Notes: generated by a model not told the origin, from the sequence alone. Numbered from the stretch's first letter, positions 8,915-19,500 are shown. The stretch is 64,000 bases of DNA from Phycisphaerales bacterium (GCA_020427395.1 JAGQON010000016.1:1-64000); one strand, 5' to 3'. Program-made: numbers and translations.

Positions 8915-11341
8915 TTACCCGCCGCCATACGGCGCGGCTTGCTCGACGTGCCCCTTGCCGGGGTCGGCCTTCTCCCAGGCCTGATAGAGATCGACTAGGT
9001 TGGCCCCGACCTGCTGCTGGGGCAGGCGGGTGCCCGGCGCGTTCTTCCAGGCGCGGAGGCCGAATCGCTCGGCTTCTTCAAACTTTCCGACCCGCGTGCC
9101 GAAGTAGAGCGCGTTGTTGCACCCGAGCAGCGATTCGAGCGATTCGGGCCCGAAGGCCTTGTCGGCGATACGCACGGCCTCGACGGTGTCCGCGTACGCC
9201 TCGTCCAATCGGCCCAGACTGTTGTATGCGTACGCTCGGTTCCCGAGGAACTCGATAAGCCCGCCATTGTCGGGGCCGACCTTCGCCAGTCGGATCGCGA
9301 TCGCGTTGGTGAAATGCTCGGCGGCTTCTTTGCTCCGCCCTGCGGTCAGCGCGAGATTGCCCAACATCCCCTCGAGGCTAGCCTGCTGAAGTGAGCCCTC
9401 GCCGAACAACGCCGGCGCCTGCATCACGAGCTCGTTAGCGAGCGTCTCCGCTTCTTCGTTGCGTCCCATGTTGGAATACAGGCTCTGGAGTGTCTTTCGG
9501 GCGAGGTACAAATCGCTCGCGTACTCAGGGCCGAGCTTCGCAAGTCCATCGATCGCGCGAAGCAGTGATTTCTCAGCCATCGCATCCTGGGCGAGATCCA
9601 TCTGGATACCGCCGATGCGCCGAACGGTCGTGAGCGTGCGCGCATCGTCAGGCCCGTAAAGCATCTCGTAGCCTTGCTCGGCCCGCTGGTAGGCGTCGAG
9701 CGCTTCGGCACGCATGCCCGCAACGCGATAGGATGCGCCAAGGTCGATCAGCGCCGCGAGCGTCTCAGGGTCGTTTTCGCCCAGAGTCTTGCGTCGGAAC
9801 GCGTATGCCGGCTCGGTGATCTTAACCGCCGCTTCCCCCTCGCTCAGCTGCCCGAGCGTCTTCCCGATCGAGAGACGCACCGTCGCCTCGACCTCCGGCG
9901 CCTCCTCCAGGCCCTTGTACCCGTCGATCCGATCCGCAGCGAAACGGGCGGCGTCGCGCATCTTGACATCACGTCCCAGTTGGTCGGGGCGGGCCGCGGC
10001 GATGAGGCCCTCGGTCATGAACTCGCTCGTCACCTGCGCAATGCGATTCTCTCGGTCGGCCTGGGTCAGCGCGTCCTGCGCCACCCGGCGCTGCTGAGCC
10101 TCAGAGATGGCGAACGAGACGGACACCACACTGGCGACGACCAATGCCGCGCCTGAGACCGCGATCGAGCCCACAAACGCGCGATTACGGGCGATGAACT
10201 TACGCGCGAGGTAGATCCGGCTCGGTGGGCGTGCGAGCACCGGCTCGTTGTTGAGGTAGCGGCGCAGATCGGCAGCGAACTCACCCACCGAGGGGTAGCG
10301 ACGCTCGGGATCATGCTGGATCGCACGCAGCACGATCCAGTCGAGCTCACCACGCAGAGAGCGCCCGATCTCCCCAGGGTGGCAGTCGCGCGCCTTCGCT
10401 GCGGTTTCTGTACGATCCCGGGCTGCGGTGAACCGTGAGCTGGGGCTGCTCGGGTTCTCCCGGCTCACACCCGCGTCAGCAAATGGTGACTCGCCCGTGA
10501 GCAGTTCGTACAGCAGCACGCCGAGCGCGTACACGTCGCTGCGCGTATCGGCAAACCCACCGGCGAGCTGCTCCGGGCTCATCGAGGTCGGCGTGCCGAC
10601 GAACTGACCCGATCGCGTTATGCGTGTAGGGGCTTCGTCATGCTCGTCGAGCGCCCGCGCGATGCCGAAGTCGATCACCCGCACCGACGGGCCGGTTTCG
10701 GCGTCGACCACCAGCACGTTGCTCGCCTTTATGTCGCGGTGGATCACTCCGCGCTGGTGGGCGTGCTCGATCGCGGCGCACACCTGGTCGAAGAGGCGGA
10801 TCCGACCCGCGATCGGCAGACGATGCTCATCGCAGTAGTCGGTGATGGGGACGCCGTCGATGAAGTCCATCAGGAAGTAGGGGTGCCCGCGCACCGTGGC
10901 GCCCGCCTCGAGAACGCGAGCAATTCCTGGGTGATCGAGGCGAGCCAGCGTCTGGCGTTCGTCGTCGAACCGGCGGAGCACCTGGCGGGAGTCCATGCCG
11001 GGTTTGATAAGCTTGATCGCAACGCGCCGGCGGATGGGCTCGGTCTGCTCCGCTTCCCAGACCACGCCGAAGCCTCCCTCGCCCGCGTGCCGGACGAGCC
11101 GGTACGGCCCGATCATCTCGCCCGGGCCCTCTGCGTTGAGCAGCTCGTCCATCCCGGGCGGGGGCGCGTCGATCATCGGCAGCGGGGTGTCGTCCGAGAT
11201 CCGGCAGAGCTCGATTGCCTCGTGCCTCAGGGACTCGTCGTCGGGACAAAGCGACTGGGCTCGCGCTGCACGCTCGGCGGGGTCGAGGTCGATCAGGGCC
11301 TCGAAGAGGGTGTGCAGTTGCTGATGGCGCTTGTTGTCCAA
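8915..11341 (-). CDS. Membrane Ser/Thr protein kinase with TPR-rich C-terminus
   Basis: The 808-residue protein has a cytoplasmic Hanks-type kinase domain (about residues 77-360) with a glycine loop (GEGGFG), VAIKLIK lysine, HRDIKASN catalytic loop and DFGIARA metal loop, so it should be active. One membrane span follows (about 390-415, AFVGSIAVSGAALVVASVV), then about 390 residues of helical repeats resembling tetratricopeptides, probably a protein-binding sensor. The gene starts three bases after the stop of an ECF-like sigma factor, the pairing common in planctomycetes, which suggests the kinase controls or is controlled by that sigma factor. The signal is unknown. Confidence 0.9.
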   Translation of the reverse strand: MDNKRHQQLHTLFEALIDLDPAERAARAQSLCPDDESLRHEAIELCRISDDTPLPMIDAPPPGMDELLNAEGPGEMIGPYRLVRHAGEGGFGVVWEAEQTEPIRRRVAIKLIKPGMDSRQVLRRFDDERQTLARLDHPGIARVLEAGATVRGHPYFLMDFIDGVPITDYCDEHRLPIAGRIRLFDQVCAAIEHAHQRGVIHRDIKASNVLVVDAETGPSVRVIDFGIARALDEHDEAPTRITRSGQFVGTPTSMSPEQLAGGFADTRSDVYALGVLLYELLTGESPFADAGVSRENPSSPSSRFTAARDRTETAAKARDCHPGEIGRSLRGELDWIVLRAIQHDPERRYPSVGEFAADLRRYLNNEPVLARPPSRIYLARKFIARNRAFVGSIAVSGAALVVASVVSVSFAISEAQQRRVAQDALTQADRENRIAQVTSEFMTEGLIAAARPDQLGRDVKMRDAARFAADRIDGYKGLEEAPEVEATVRLSIGKTLGQLSEGEAAVKITEPAYAFRRKTLGENDPETLAALIDLGASYRVAGMRAEALDAYQRAEQGYEMLYGPDDARTLTTVRRIGGIQMDLAQDAMAEKSLLRAIDGLAKLGPEYASDLYLARKTLQSLYSNMGRNEEAETLANELVMQAPALFGEGSLQQASLEGMLGNLALTAGRSKEAAEHFTNAIAIRLAKVGPDNGGLIEFLGNRAYAYNSLGRLDEAYADTVEAVRIADKAFGPESLESLLGCNNALYFGTRVGKFEEAERFGLRAWKNAPGTRLPQQQVGANLVDLYQAWEKADPGKGHVEQAAPYGGG

Positions 11342-11344
11342 GTC

Positions 11345-11914
11345 TCATTCCCCCGTGCTTGCTCCCGGTCCGAGCTCGCGTTGGAGCCACGCCTTTGCGA
11401 AACGCCAGTCACGCTCGACCGTCCGGGTCGAGACGCCCAGCAGTTCTGCGGCCTGCTGCTGGGTCAGTCCGCCATAGTAGAGTAGCACAACCGCTTGCCC
11501 CTGCCGTTCGTTCAATGCCGTGAGCCGGTCGAGCGCCTCGTCGAGGGCGAGCAGCGTCTCATCCTCGGCTTGCTTCGGCAGCCCGAGCATCCCGGTGTCG
11601 AGGGTGATCCGGTTGCGTCCCCCCCCATACCGAGCTGCCGCACGCCTCCTCGCCCGGTCAATCAGCACGTTCCGCATCGCTCGGGCCGCGGCCCCGAAGA
11701 AATGAGCCCGCCCCGACCAAGCGTCGTCATCGCCCGCGAGACGCATGTACGCCTCATGAACCAGCGCGGTAGGCTGGAGCGTCGATCCCGGCGGCAAGCG
11801 CCGCAATCGGGCGGCGGCGAGCTCGCGCAGCTCGTCGTAGAGCAGCTCAAGCAGGCGGTCGGATGACCAGCCCTCCTCGTCCACCACGCGCGAGATCTCA
11901 GTCGATCGTTCCAA
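11345..11914 (-). CDS. ECF-like RNA polymerase sigma factor (kinase-paired)
   Basis: The 189-residue protein has sigma region 2 (LYDELRELAAARLRR, PTALVHEAYMRL, HFFGAAARAMRNVLID) and region 4 with a helix-turn-helix (TQQQAAELLGVSTRTVERDWRFAKAWLQREL). This is the subgroup in which region 4 carries the DWRFAKAWL box and which sits next to Ser/Thr kinases in planctomycetes. It would direct RNA polymerase to a small regulon. It is the first gene of a two-gene unit with the kinase. No anti-sigma factor is visible nearby. Confidence 0.9.
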   Translation of the reverse strand: MERSTEISRVVDEEGWSSDRLLELLYDELRELAAARLRRLPPGSTLQPTALVHEAYMRLAGDDDAWSGRAHFFGAAARAMRNVLIDRARRRAAARYGGGRNRITLDTGMLGLPKQAEDETLLALDEALDRLTALNERQGQAVVLLYYGGLTQQQAAELLGVSTRTVERDWRFAKAWLQRELGPGASTGE

Positions 11915-12088
11915 CTCTGGCCCCCGCTGATCGCCCCAGCACCAGGGATCTTAGAGGGCGACTCATGGGGCGGTATGCGCCTGAGGCGCAAACCACGCAG
12001 AACCCAGGTCAGAAGGGAAGTCGACAAGCCGAACGTGATGCTTTAGCGGTGAGCCAGCAGATTGTGACACCCTACCGTACGGCGAATA

Positions 12089-13315
12089 TCACGCCTCAGA
12101 ACGATGCCTTGGTTCAACCTTGATCACTGGATACATCAATCGCGGATCGTCACCGACATGATGTCGTTTGTTCGTGATCTGTGGCTCGAGTACACCTCCT
12201 TCTGTGTAGCGCATTGGTTCTGGCCGACGCGATCCGAACTCAGCTTCACTTGGTGTCAGCATACCAAGCGATGTGTGCGGGTGGTAGAGATTGTACCAAA
12301 CAGCAAAGTCATTGAGGCGTTTCTGTATTGTGGTGAGATTGGGTGGGACGAGCGATACCCGCCACCAACGCTTCAAACTCCAGAAGAGTCGTTCGACTTT
12401 GGCGTTGAACTGCCAATCACGAGCCGGGCATCGGGCGTGTGTGATACTTCGCTGCATCATCGCGGCATAAAACATCCGCTCAAACTGCGACCCTCGATCC
12501 ATGTCAACAAATCTGGGTGTGGAGTGTGTTCTGATCGAATCCTCAATCAGCTTAACCATGTCTTCAGTCGTTGGCCGTGTCGCAAATTCTCTGATCCCAA
12601 TGATCTTCCTGTTGCAACCGTCGATAATCGCGGCGACTTCGAGCTTCAGCCAAAGCACACGAATCGAGGTGATATCCAGGTAACACACATGATGAGGATT
12701 ACGAGGGCGAATCAGATGTGCGGGTGCAGTACTATTTGTCAGGTTTGGTGGTGCATCCCCATGCTGACGAGGCTGGGGTTCTTCCTGAAGGAACCTGTGC
12801 ACGGGCATGCGACTGATCAGAATCCCCGAGCGCATGATGTGCCGGGCGATGATGCGTGTGCCGAAGTCACGCGCGGGGCACAGTTGTCGAATCTCGTGAA
12901 CCAGCCACCGCACGCCTCCGTGGAACCTGTTCCATGGCGGTGCACCGACAACGTCCTCTGTTCTGAGTTTATCCCTCAACGCCCGATTACAGTTGCGGAC
13001 CGTGTTGAGTTGGACAATGAAACGAGCAGCGGCTTCTTTGGATGACCGCCCTCGCAGTCTCATCAGTTGAAGGACCTCCGATCGTTCTTGTGGCGCGTAG
13101 TGGGGGCGTTGCTTGCCCAGCTTCCGCTGGCGTTGGGAGCCAGAGATCGTCAGCTCGCGTTCGAGCAGCACAGAATCTGACTGGGCGTGATTCCGCTGGG
13201 CGAGCAGCTGCACAATGGGCATGGGATGTTCAAATGCCCTCGCTCTGGCGGCGAGATACCCGCGCATATATAAGGATAGAAACTGATTCGACGAGATCCC
13301 ACACGGACCGTTCAC
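12089..13315 (-). CDS. Integrase-core (DDE) transposase
   Basis: The 408-residue protein has an N-terminal leucine-rich helix, a helix-turn-helix near residues 75-115, and an rve-type catalytic core. The acidic triad is D214 (YLDIT), D273 (MDRGSQF) and E308 (KVERLFWSLK), with 35 residues between the last two. It belongs to the IS3/IS481-like integrase superfamily that I associate with planctomycete transposases. The frame is intact, but I found no clear terminal inverted repeats or target duplications, so the element's limits are unknown. A decayed relative lies just upstream at 13840-14104. Confidence 0.85.
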   Translation of the reverse strand: MNGPCGISSNQFLSLYMRGYLAARARAFEHPMPIVQLLAQRNHAQSDSVLLERELTISGSQRQRKLGKQRPHYAPQERSEVLQLMRLRGRSSKEAAARFIVQLNTVRNCNRALRDKLRTEDVVGAPPWNRFHGGVRWLVHEIRQLCPARDFGTRIIARHIMRSGILISRMPVHRFLQEEPQPRQHGDAPPNLTNSTAPAHLIRPRNPHHVCYLDITSIRVLWLKLEVAAIIDGCNRKIIGIREFATRPTTEDMVKLIEDSIRTHSTPRFVDMDRGSQFERMFYAAMMQRSITHARCPARDWQFNAKVERLFWSLKRWWRVSLVPPNLTTIQKRLNDFAVWYNLYHPHTSLGMLTPSEAEFGSRRPEPMRYTEGGVLEPQITNKRHHVGDDPRLMYPVIKVEPRHRSEA

Positions 13316-13839
13316 GCTGATTCATTCCAGATCTCCAGATGTCCGGGTATGTACATCCGGATTCTGGTAAGGCAAGTGCCAAGGGGCAGTTATGCGCGAG
13401 CATAAGGCGATATCGATGGACAAAATGGACACTCAATTTTGCCACAGAGGCCCACCACAATCATCTGGCTCACCGCGGTAGGGTATCAGGAAGCGTGATT
13501 CTGCCCGATCTCGGCCCAGTTTGACAGCAACGCCGATTAAGGGGGATGAGCCCGTATCAATCAGAAGCGGGACGAGAGACTGTTTGCCATATCTCGGATC
13601 GCCCCCCGTTTGATTCAAAGGTATACGAAACGGCGTCCCAGATATGACGCCGTTTCGGCCGTTTGGGGGCGTGGCAGGGGGTATCGCGCGTCTCCGAGAT
13701 TTCGCTGATCCGACCAGTTTTCGATTTGTGGCCGAAATCGGCGCGAGTGTCTCTCGTGGCGATTTGTGTGGTGTCTCCATGCCGTCACTGCTTTCCCTGT
13801 TCCCGATTGATTTACAGGGAAGCAGCGGGGGGAGGCGAT
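13316..13839. other. Intergenic stretch upstream of the transposase, repeat-bearing
   Basis: Apart from the repeat block at 13582-13680, nothing recognisable is present. A 12-base word, TTCCAGATCTCC (13325-13336), recurs at 6589-6600, and the bases around 13562-13590 resemble 6478-6506. Open frames here start or end inside the repeat and show no family resemblance. Confidence 0.5.
13582..13680 (+). repeat. Dispersed hairpin repeat, copy 2 (composite)
   Basis: The ~29-base motif ending GGATCGCCCCCCGTT (13582-13610) runs directly into TTTGATTCAAAGGTATACG and the perfect 12-base inverted repeat (13626-13637 and 13646-13657). From 13608 the match to copy 1 covers at least 60 bases, including the bases after the stem. 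This copy appears to show the whole unit. Confidence 0.8.
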
Positions 13840-14104
13840 CGCTCTTTCTCGAGGATCCTGCGCACCAAAGCTCTGCGAATCTGGATCCCAGAACGCATGA
13901 TGTGCCGGGCGATGGTGCGTGTCCCTGAGTCCCGCTCCGGTCACAGCTGTCTTATCTCATGGACCAACCACCGCACGCCACCATGGAGCTTGTTCCTGGG
14001 CTTGCGTTGGCGCTACGAGAGATAGATGGCCAGCTCGCGCTCGAGCAGTACTGCATCGGAATGGGCTTGTTCTCTCTGGGGGAGCAGGCGCACCATCGGC
14101 ATCA
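13840..14104 (-). pseudogene. Internally deleted transposase remnant
   Basis: Translating this stretch on the minus strand gives a relative of the intact transposase. LLERELAIYLS matches its N-terminal helix (LLERELTISGS), then after a stop comes RQRKPRNKLHGG. That jumps from about residue 65 of the intact protein straight to residue 131, so some 66 codons are missing. HGGVRWLVHEIRQL follows almost identically, then a TGA where the intact copy has Cys, then RHIMRSGIQI. Two in-frame stops, an internal deletion and loss of the whole catalytic core make it non-functional. Confidence 0.85.
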
Positions 14105-14271
14105 GACGCCGCGATCAATCTGCGGCCTCGGCAGGGGCTCGCTGCCGGTGCGGGGATGGTGTGATCCGCGCTGACAGACTGCGGAGATCTGCTGCGAGTT
14201 CGACAACCGAAAGGTTTGGGCGAATGGTTCTGCGCCGCTATTGAGAAGCTATTGAAGAACCGCTGTTCGGG

Positions 14272-15792
14272 CTATCGCTCCGTCGGCTGTGCCGGTGATG
14301 CGAGCAACCGTTCGATCTCGGCGAGCCGTGCTTCGAGCGATTTGATCTGTGCCTGCTGGTCCTTGATGACCTCGTTGAGGAACAGCACCGATTTCTCGTA
14401 GTTCACGCCGTCGGGCAGGCCGTCGCCGTTGTACTCCACCAGGGGTGTCAGGCCGATCGCTTCCAGGTCCTCGGCCATGTAGCCGATTTCCCACTGGTTC
14501 GCGTCGCCGCCCTTGCGGGTGTAGATGTACGGCTCGGCGAGCAGGATGCGAGCGAAGTCCGTTCTGAGGGGCGTGATGTTCTCCTTGTAGCGCCGGCTGG
14601 AGGTGTCAAAGCCGATATTGCCGTTGGCTTCGTTGTACTGCATATTGCGCTGGTCGCCGATGTTCGCAAGGAGCGGTGCGAAGATCTGTCCGTTCTGTTG
14701 GACTTTGAACAACGTGGTGCCGTCCGCTCGCGAGACCCTCAGCGGCACGACATCGGTGGTGTTGATCTGCAGCCCGTTGTAGGGGAAAGTGATTTTGTTA
14801 TTGTTGGCCGGCACGAGGATGCGGGTGACGTCTGCGTCTACGTCGTGAAGAAAGAAACTATCCTGTGTGCCTATTGTTCGATTCTGGCCGAGCTGCCAGC
14901 GTTGGAACCGGGTGCTGAACTCAATCGCTGTCATGGTGTCCGCGGTGTTGTCGATCTGCAGGATGGGTGTCAATGCCGGTGCATTGGCCGCGACGGAGAT
15001 CGGCAGCTCGAGGGACGAGATCGGTGAGTCGATGGTCAGGCCGCCGGCGAACGCGACCGGTCCGTGGAAGTCAGCCTGTCCGCTGACGCCCATGTCTCCC
15101 GCAACATCGAGCGCCACGGTCGGGGTCAGAGTCCCGATGCCGACATTCCCACCGAAGAATGATTTGCCCTGCTCGAAGTATCCGGCAAAGCCGCCCTGCA
15201 GGTTGGTTCCGTAAACCGCGCCCTTGTCGGTCACAAGCGCGGCGGACTGCGAGAGATCCGTTGCGGCCGCGAGGATGCCGACGCCGCTTACGGGATCAAC
15301 AAATGTTGCGATGCCGATCCCCGGCTCGGTGGCGACGACCGATACGACGCCGGCCAGGAAGCCCCCTGGAGGGCCCTCGATCACCGCGCCGGGTGCAAGC
15401 GTCTGTGCGGCCGGAGCGGCTGTGATTGCTTGGCGTGGGGTGAGGGTGTCGAACGGTGCGAGGTTCGTCGGGTCGTGCGGGCTTCGGACACGGATCTCGA
15501 TCCACAGCGCCTGCCCCTCAAAGACGTCGGGTCCAAAGTCGAGCTGGGTGGTGAAGATGCCGTCGGCAACCTGGACATTGGTTGCGGCGACGATGGGCCC
15601 GAGTCTCGTGCCGCCGACCGGCGCATCAAAGACGCGGAACTCGAGGTCAGCTGAGCCGTTCAGCGGGATGCCTCCATCGCTGAGCTGGCCCTGATAGGTC
15701 AACGCAGTGCCCAACGGTGTCTGGGCGCTGACCGTGGGCTGGAACGCCAACAGGCCGAGTATCGCGAAACAGCGGAGGAACATACACATCAC
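14272..15792 (-). CDS. Secreted tail-fibre-like protein with S74 self-processing domain
   Basis: The 506-residue protein has a signal peptide (FLRCFAILGLLAFQPTVSAQ), then a beta-rich region typical of collagen- or fibre-like planctomycete proteins (LTYQGQLSDGGIPLNGSADLEFRVF), and ends with a peptidase S74 / endosialidase-chaperone domain from about residue 397 (SSRRYKENI, then a long C-terminal helix from about 470). In phages this domain trimerises the fibre and then cleaves itself off. The usual Ser start of the domain is present. No other phage genes are near. It is divergent from a sigma factor gene with 201 bases between. Function on the cell surface is inferred. Confidence 0.75.
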   Translation of the reverse strand: MMCMFLRCFAILGLLAFQPTVSAQTPLGTALTYQGQLSDGGIPLNGSADLEFRVFDAPVGGTRLGPIVAATNVQVADGIFTTQLDFGPDVFEGQALWIEIRVRSPHDPTNLAPFDTLTPRQAITAAPAAQTLAPGAVIEGPPGGFLAGVVSVVATEPGIGIATFVDPVSGVGILAAATDLSQSAALVTDKGAVYGTNLQGGFAGYFEQGKSFFGGNVGIGTLTPTVALDVAGDMGVSGQADFHGPVAFAGGLTIDSPISSLELPISVAANAPALTPILQIDNTADTMTAIEFSTRFQRWQLGQNRTIGTQDSFFLHDVDADVTRILVPANNNKITFPYNGLQINTTDVVPLRVSRADGTTLFKVQQNGQIFAPLLANIGDQRNMQYNEANGNIGFDTSSRRYKENITPLRTDFARILLAEPYIYTRKGGDANQWEIGYMAEDLEAIGLTPLVEYNGDGLPDGVNYEKSVLFLNEVIKDQQAQIKSLEARLAEIERLLASPAQPTER

Positions 15793-15993
15793 TCAGGCTC
15801 CAATCTGCCGGCGTTCTGCGACGCGGTCAAGGGCATCGACGGTGGAAGCCGATGCGGGTCGTGTCTCTCTGTTAGACACGGAATTGGGTTGGCAACGGGG
15901 CAGCGGAATCACGATTTCTTGGTAGACTGTCCCTTGGCCCCGGCTGGACCCAGCTTGGCAGGGCGTTTGTCTTTGTTCTGTTAGGAGGCGTGG

Positions 15994-16560
15994 TTGGTTC
16001 TTGAGGATTCCAGTGTGCCCCAAGACGGCGATTCGGATGATGCGCTCATCGCCGCGACCTACGAGCATCTTCGCCAGGTGGCCCTCGCGTATCTGACGCC
16101 ACGCGGGCAGACGCTTCAGCCGACCGCATTGGTGCACGAGGCATACCTCAAGCTTGGAGATTTCGACGCCGGCCGGTTCAAGGACCGAGAGCACTTTGTG
16201 TGCGCGGCGGCTCAGGCGATGCGGCACATCCTGGTCGATCATGCCAGAGCGCGCCGCGCCGAGAAGCGCGGCGGTGGGTGGTCGCGGATCACCCTCTCGG
16301 GTCTTGCTGGAGAGGACGGGTCCGATTTCGATGCCGCCGCGGTCTCCGACGCGCTCGAGCTGCTCGAGTCGATCAATCCTCGACAAGGTCGGATCGTCGA
16401 GTTGCGGTTCTTCGGCGGGCTGACGATCCCGCAGATCGCCGAGGCGATCGGTGTGAGTGAGCGGACTGTCAAGGGCGACTGGAGATTTGCGCGTGCCTGG
16501 CTTCGCGCGGCGCTGGTTGACGGGCGGTTCGATGCCGACGCCGGCGAAGGCTCACTATGA
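15994..16560 (+). CDS. ECF-like RNA polymerase sigma factor (kinase-paired, second)
   Basis: The 188-residue protein has the same layout as the sigma factor at 11345-11914: region 2 (LQPTALVHEAYLKL, HFVCAAAQAMRHILVDHARARRAEKRGGG) and a region 4 helix-turn-helix (IPQIAEAIGVSERTVKGDWRFARAWLRAAL). The start is a TTG at 15994, supported by a strong AGGAGG six bases upstream; no ATG start gives the conserved N-terminus. Its stop overlaps the kinase start (ATGA), so the two proteins are translationally coupled. It probably controls genes in answer to the kinase's signal. Confidence 0.9.
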   Translation: MVLEDSSVPQDGDSDDALIAATYEHLRQVALAYLTPRGQTLQPTALVHEAYLKLGDFDAGRFKDREHFVCAAAQAMRHILVDHARARRAEKRGGGWSRITLSGLAGEDGSDFDAAAVSDALELLESINPRQGRIVELRFFGGLTIPQIAEAIGVSERTVKGDWRFARAWLRAALVDGRFDADAGEGSL

Positions 16561-19500
16561 ACGACCCATTTCATGATCCCGAACGGTTGCGGCGGGCGCA
16601 AGACCTGTTCCACTTGCTCTGCGAGCTGGATACCGCCGAGCAGGAGCGGGCCTTGGCCGAGTCGTGCGGTTCGGATGCCGAGCTGCGCATGGCGGTCGAA
16701 GCGCTGCTTAGGGCGGACCGCGTCGAGGGCGATGCGCTGTCGGACGCGGTGATTGATGCTGGAGCGGGGCCCGAGGCGATTCCGGAGTTTGAGCGGTTCG
16801 AGATCGTTCGAGAGATCGGTCGCGGCGGCATGGGCATCGTGTACGAGGCCCGTCAGTTTGAACCGAAGCGATCGGTGGCGATCAAGATGCTCCGCGGCCG
16901 CGCGGGCGGGGCCGGGCAGCGTGCGAGGATCCGGCGCGAGGCGCAGGTGCTCGCGAGACTCCAGCATCCGTGCATCGCGGTTGTGCTGGAATCAGGCGAA
17001 CACCGCGGCAGCCCGTACATCGTGATGGAACTGGTCGATGGAGTAGGCATCGCCGATGCCGTCGCCGAGCTTGCGCTCGAACAGAAGCTCGAAGTCATCG
17101 CACGGATCGCCGAGGCGATGCATCATGCGCACCAGAAGGGCATCATCCATCGCGACCTGAAGCCCGACAACATCTTGGCAGTGCAGGAGTCAGATGGCTC
17201 CTTGCCGACTCCGAAGGTGCTCGACTTCGGCATTGCGCACGCGATCGAGCCGCATGCCAACCTGACCGATCCGCTCGCCGCCGCTGATGGATCGGGCGAA
17301 CTCCTTGGCACGCTTGCATACATGAGTCCGGAGCAGCTCGAAGGTCAGGAAGACATCGATGTTCGGGCGGATGTCTATGCATTGGGCATTATCGCGTACG
17401 AGCTGCTGACGGGGCAGGAAGTTCTGGATCTCTCGAGCACGCCGGTGGTCTCGGCAATCCGGCGTGCCGCGGATCATGTGCCGGCACGCGCCGGCACGCT
17501 TCGTCCAGAGCTGCGCGGCGATGTCGAGATCATCCTCGCGACTGCCATCGAGAAGAATCGGGATCGGCGGTATCAGTCGGCGTCAGACTTTGCTCAGGAC
17601 ATTCGGCGGTACCTGAAGCGGGAGCCGATCCTGGCTCGGCCGCCGACGCTGCGGTACCAGGCGTCGAGGTTCGCGGCGCGCAACCGCGGGCTGGTGGGCG
17701 GTCTCGCGGCCGCGGTTTTCGCAGTGGGTGTGGGCATCATCTTGACCGCACTATTCGCGTCGAGCGAGTATCGGCAGCGTCGGGCGACCGAGCGGTTGCT
17801 CTACGGAAGCATCGTGTCGAACGCCGCGAGCTCGCTGCGCGAGGGCGATGTGCACACGGCCCGATCGCTGCTCAAGGATGCAGATGCCCGGCTGCGTGGC
17901 TGGGAGTGGCACTTTCTCGATCGGGCCTCGGGCGTCAACCATGTCCGCGTTGAGACCGGGCTGACGAACGCGGAGGTCGTGCTGTCCGAAAGCGGCGAGG
18001 GGTTCCGCGTGGTGGGGGGACGCAACGGGGAGTGTTTCAGCATTGAAGTCGATCACGACGGGCGGCTGTCGGAGCCGGTGTCGTTCGGGATTCAGTTCGA
18101 TGAAGAGACCGATCGCGCGTTCGTCGATCGGAACGGACAGGTTCGGATCGCTGACATCGTGGCTGGCGTGATCAGATCTACCGCAAGCTCTGAGGTGCTC
18201 GTCGGTCGGCAGGTTCCGTTTCAGTGCGCACCGGGCGCCGGCATCGGCTACCTCGAGGATGGCGATCTGGTCTTGACTTCCGTCTTCTATTTCTGGCGGC
18301 GCGCTCCGGTGAGCCAGCACCCAGCCCTTGGTCGTATCTTCGCGGCTTACTCGTCGGACGGCAGTGAGTGCGTTGCGATCGCTTCCGCCGAAACCGGGCG
18401 AGTGTTGCACACACTCTCGCCTGAGATTCAGTGTGGTGAGATGGCGTGGGGCGATGCCGGTTCACTGCTGTTCGGGGCAGATCTGTCGGGCCGTGTGCTG
18501 GCGTGCGATCCTTTGACCGGCGAGACCGTGTGGGGCCCGACGCGAGCCGGCGGAGCTCCGTGCACCGTGGTGCGGTATGTCTCAGAAACCAGCACGCTGT
18601 TGTGCGGCTTCCTGGACGGCTCCGTCGCCGTCATCGATGCTGATACCGGCATGGTCGTTCGTCGCGAAGCCGCTTCGGACGATCAGGTGGTCAGCATCGC
18701 GGTAGACGAGGACACGGGGGAGGTTGCCGTGCTCGACACCGGTGGCGTGATGTCAATCATCCACCTCGGTGCGAGTCGGACGGACATCCTCCTCGGTCAC
18801 AAGTCCTGGGTGAATCCGCTCGCAATTTCGCGGGACGGCAGCACGCTCATCAGCGGTGCGTGGGATGGGAACGTCCGCGTGTGGGATGCACGAACCGGCG
18901 AGCCACGCGCGGTTATCGCGATGCCTCTAGATGGGGATGTGACGCCCGCGGTTCTCGAGCTTGCTATATCCCAGGACGGCGCGGAATGCGTCGCTGTTTC
19001 GGTCCCGAGATTCGGCCAGCAAGCGACTGTGCACAGGGTGGACCTGGCGACGGGCCAAGTCGTATCGTCCGTGATGGCTGACCGTGTCGGGCGGGTGTAC
19101 CCAGCGTTCGACGAGGGAGGCGATCTGCATCTGTTTGGGCCGGCCTCTCGCGCAGAGGAGATCGGTGCTGCGCATCGCGAGATCGACATCGGCGGGTGGA
19201 GTTCCGCCTACCCGGTGCAGCAGAATCCGAACCGGTGTGTCTTCGCGGGATTGGATTCCATGCTGGTGGTGGCGAGCCTCAAAGATGGGGTGGTCAAGCC
19301 GTTGAACATCAAGGCCAATGCCGAGGCGAGGTTTGTGGCGATGGGACCTGACGGGCGAACCGTTGCGTTCGGAGCAGCGCCCGGTGCGGTAGATTTGCGA
19401 GATGCAGAGGGGCGTCGGCCCCCCGCGACGCTCCGCGGGCACACCGGCGAGGTGATGTCGATCGCATGGTCGCCCGACGGGGAGCGCGTCGCGACAGCGT

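Noticed and set aside
5960..13680. tRNA-Ser and the 13608 repeat as attachment sites of an integrated element
   Set aside because: Integrases usually copy the 3' part of the tRNA into the far site. Here the similarity starts only at the last three tRNA bases, no integrase of the tyrosine type is present, and a third copy exists, so a simple attL/attR pair is not supported.
13433..13780. 115-codon minus-strand frame through repeat copy 2
   Set aside because: Its conserved-looking part is only the repeat translated; no ribosome site or homologue is recognised.
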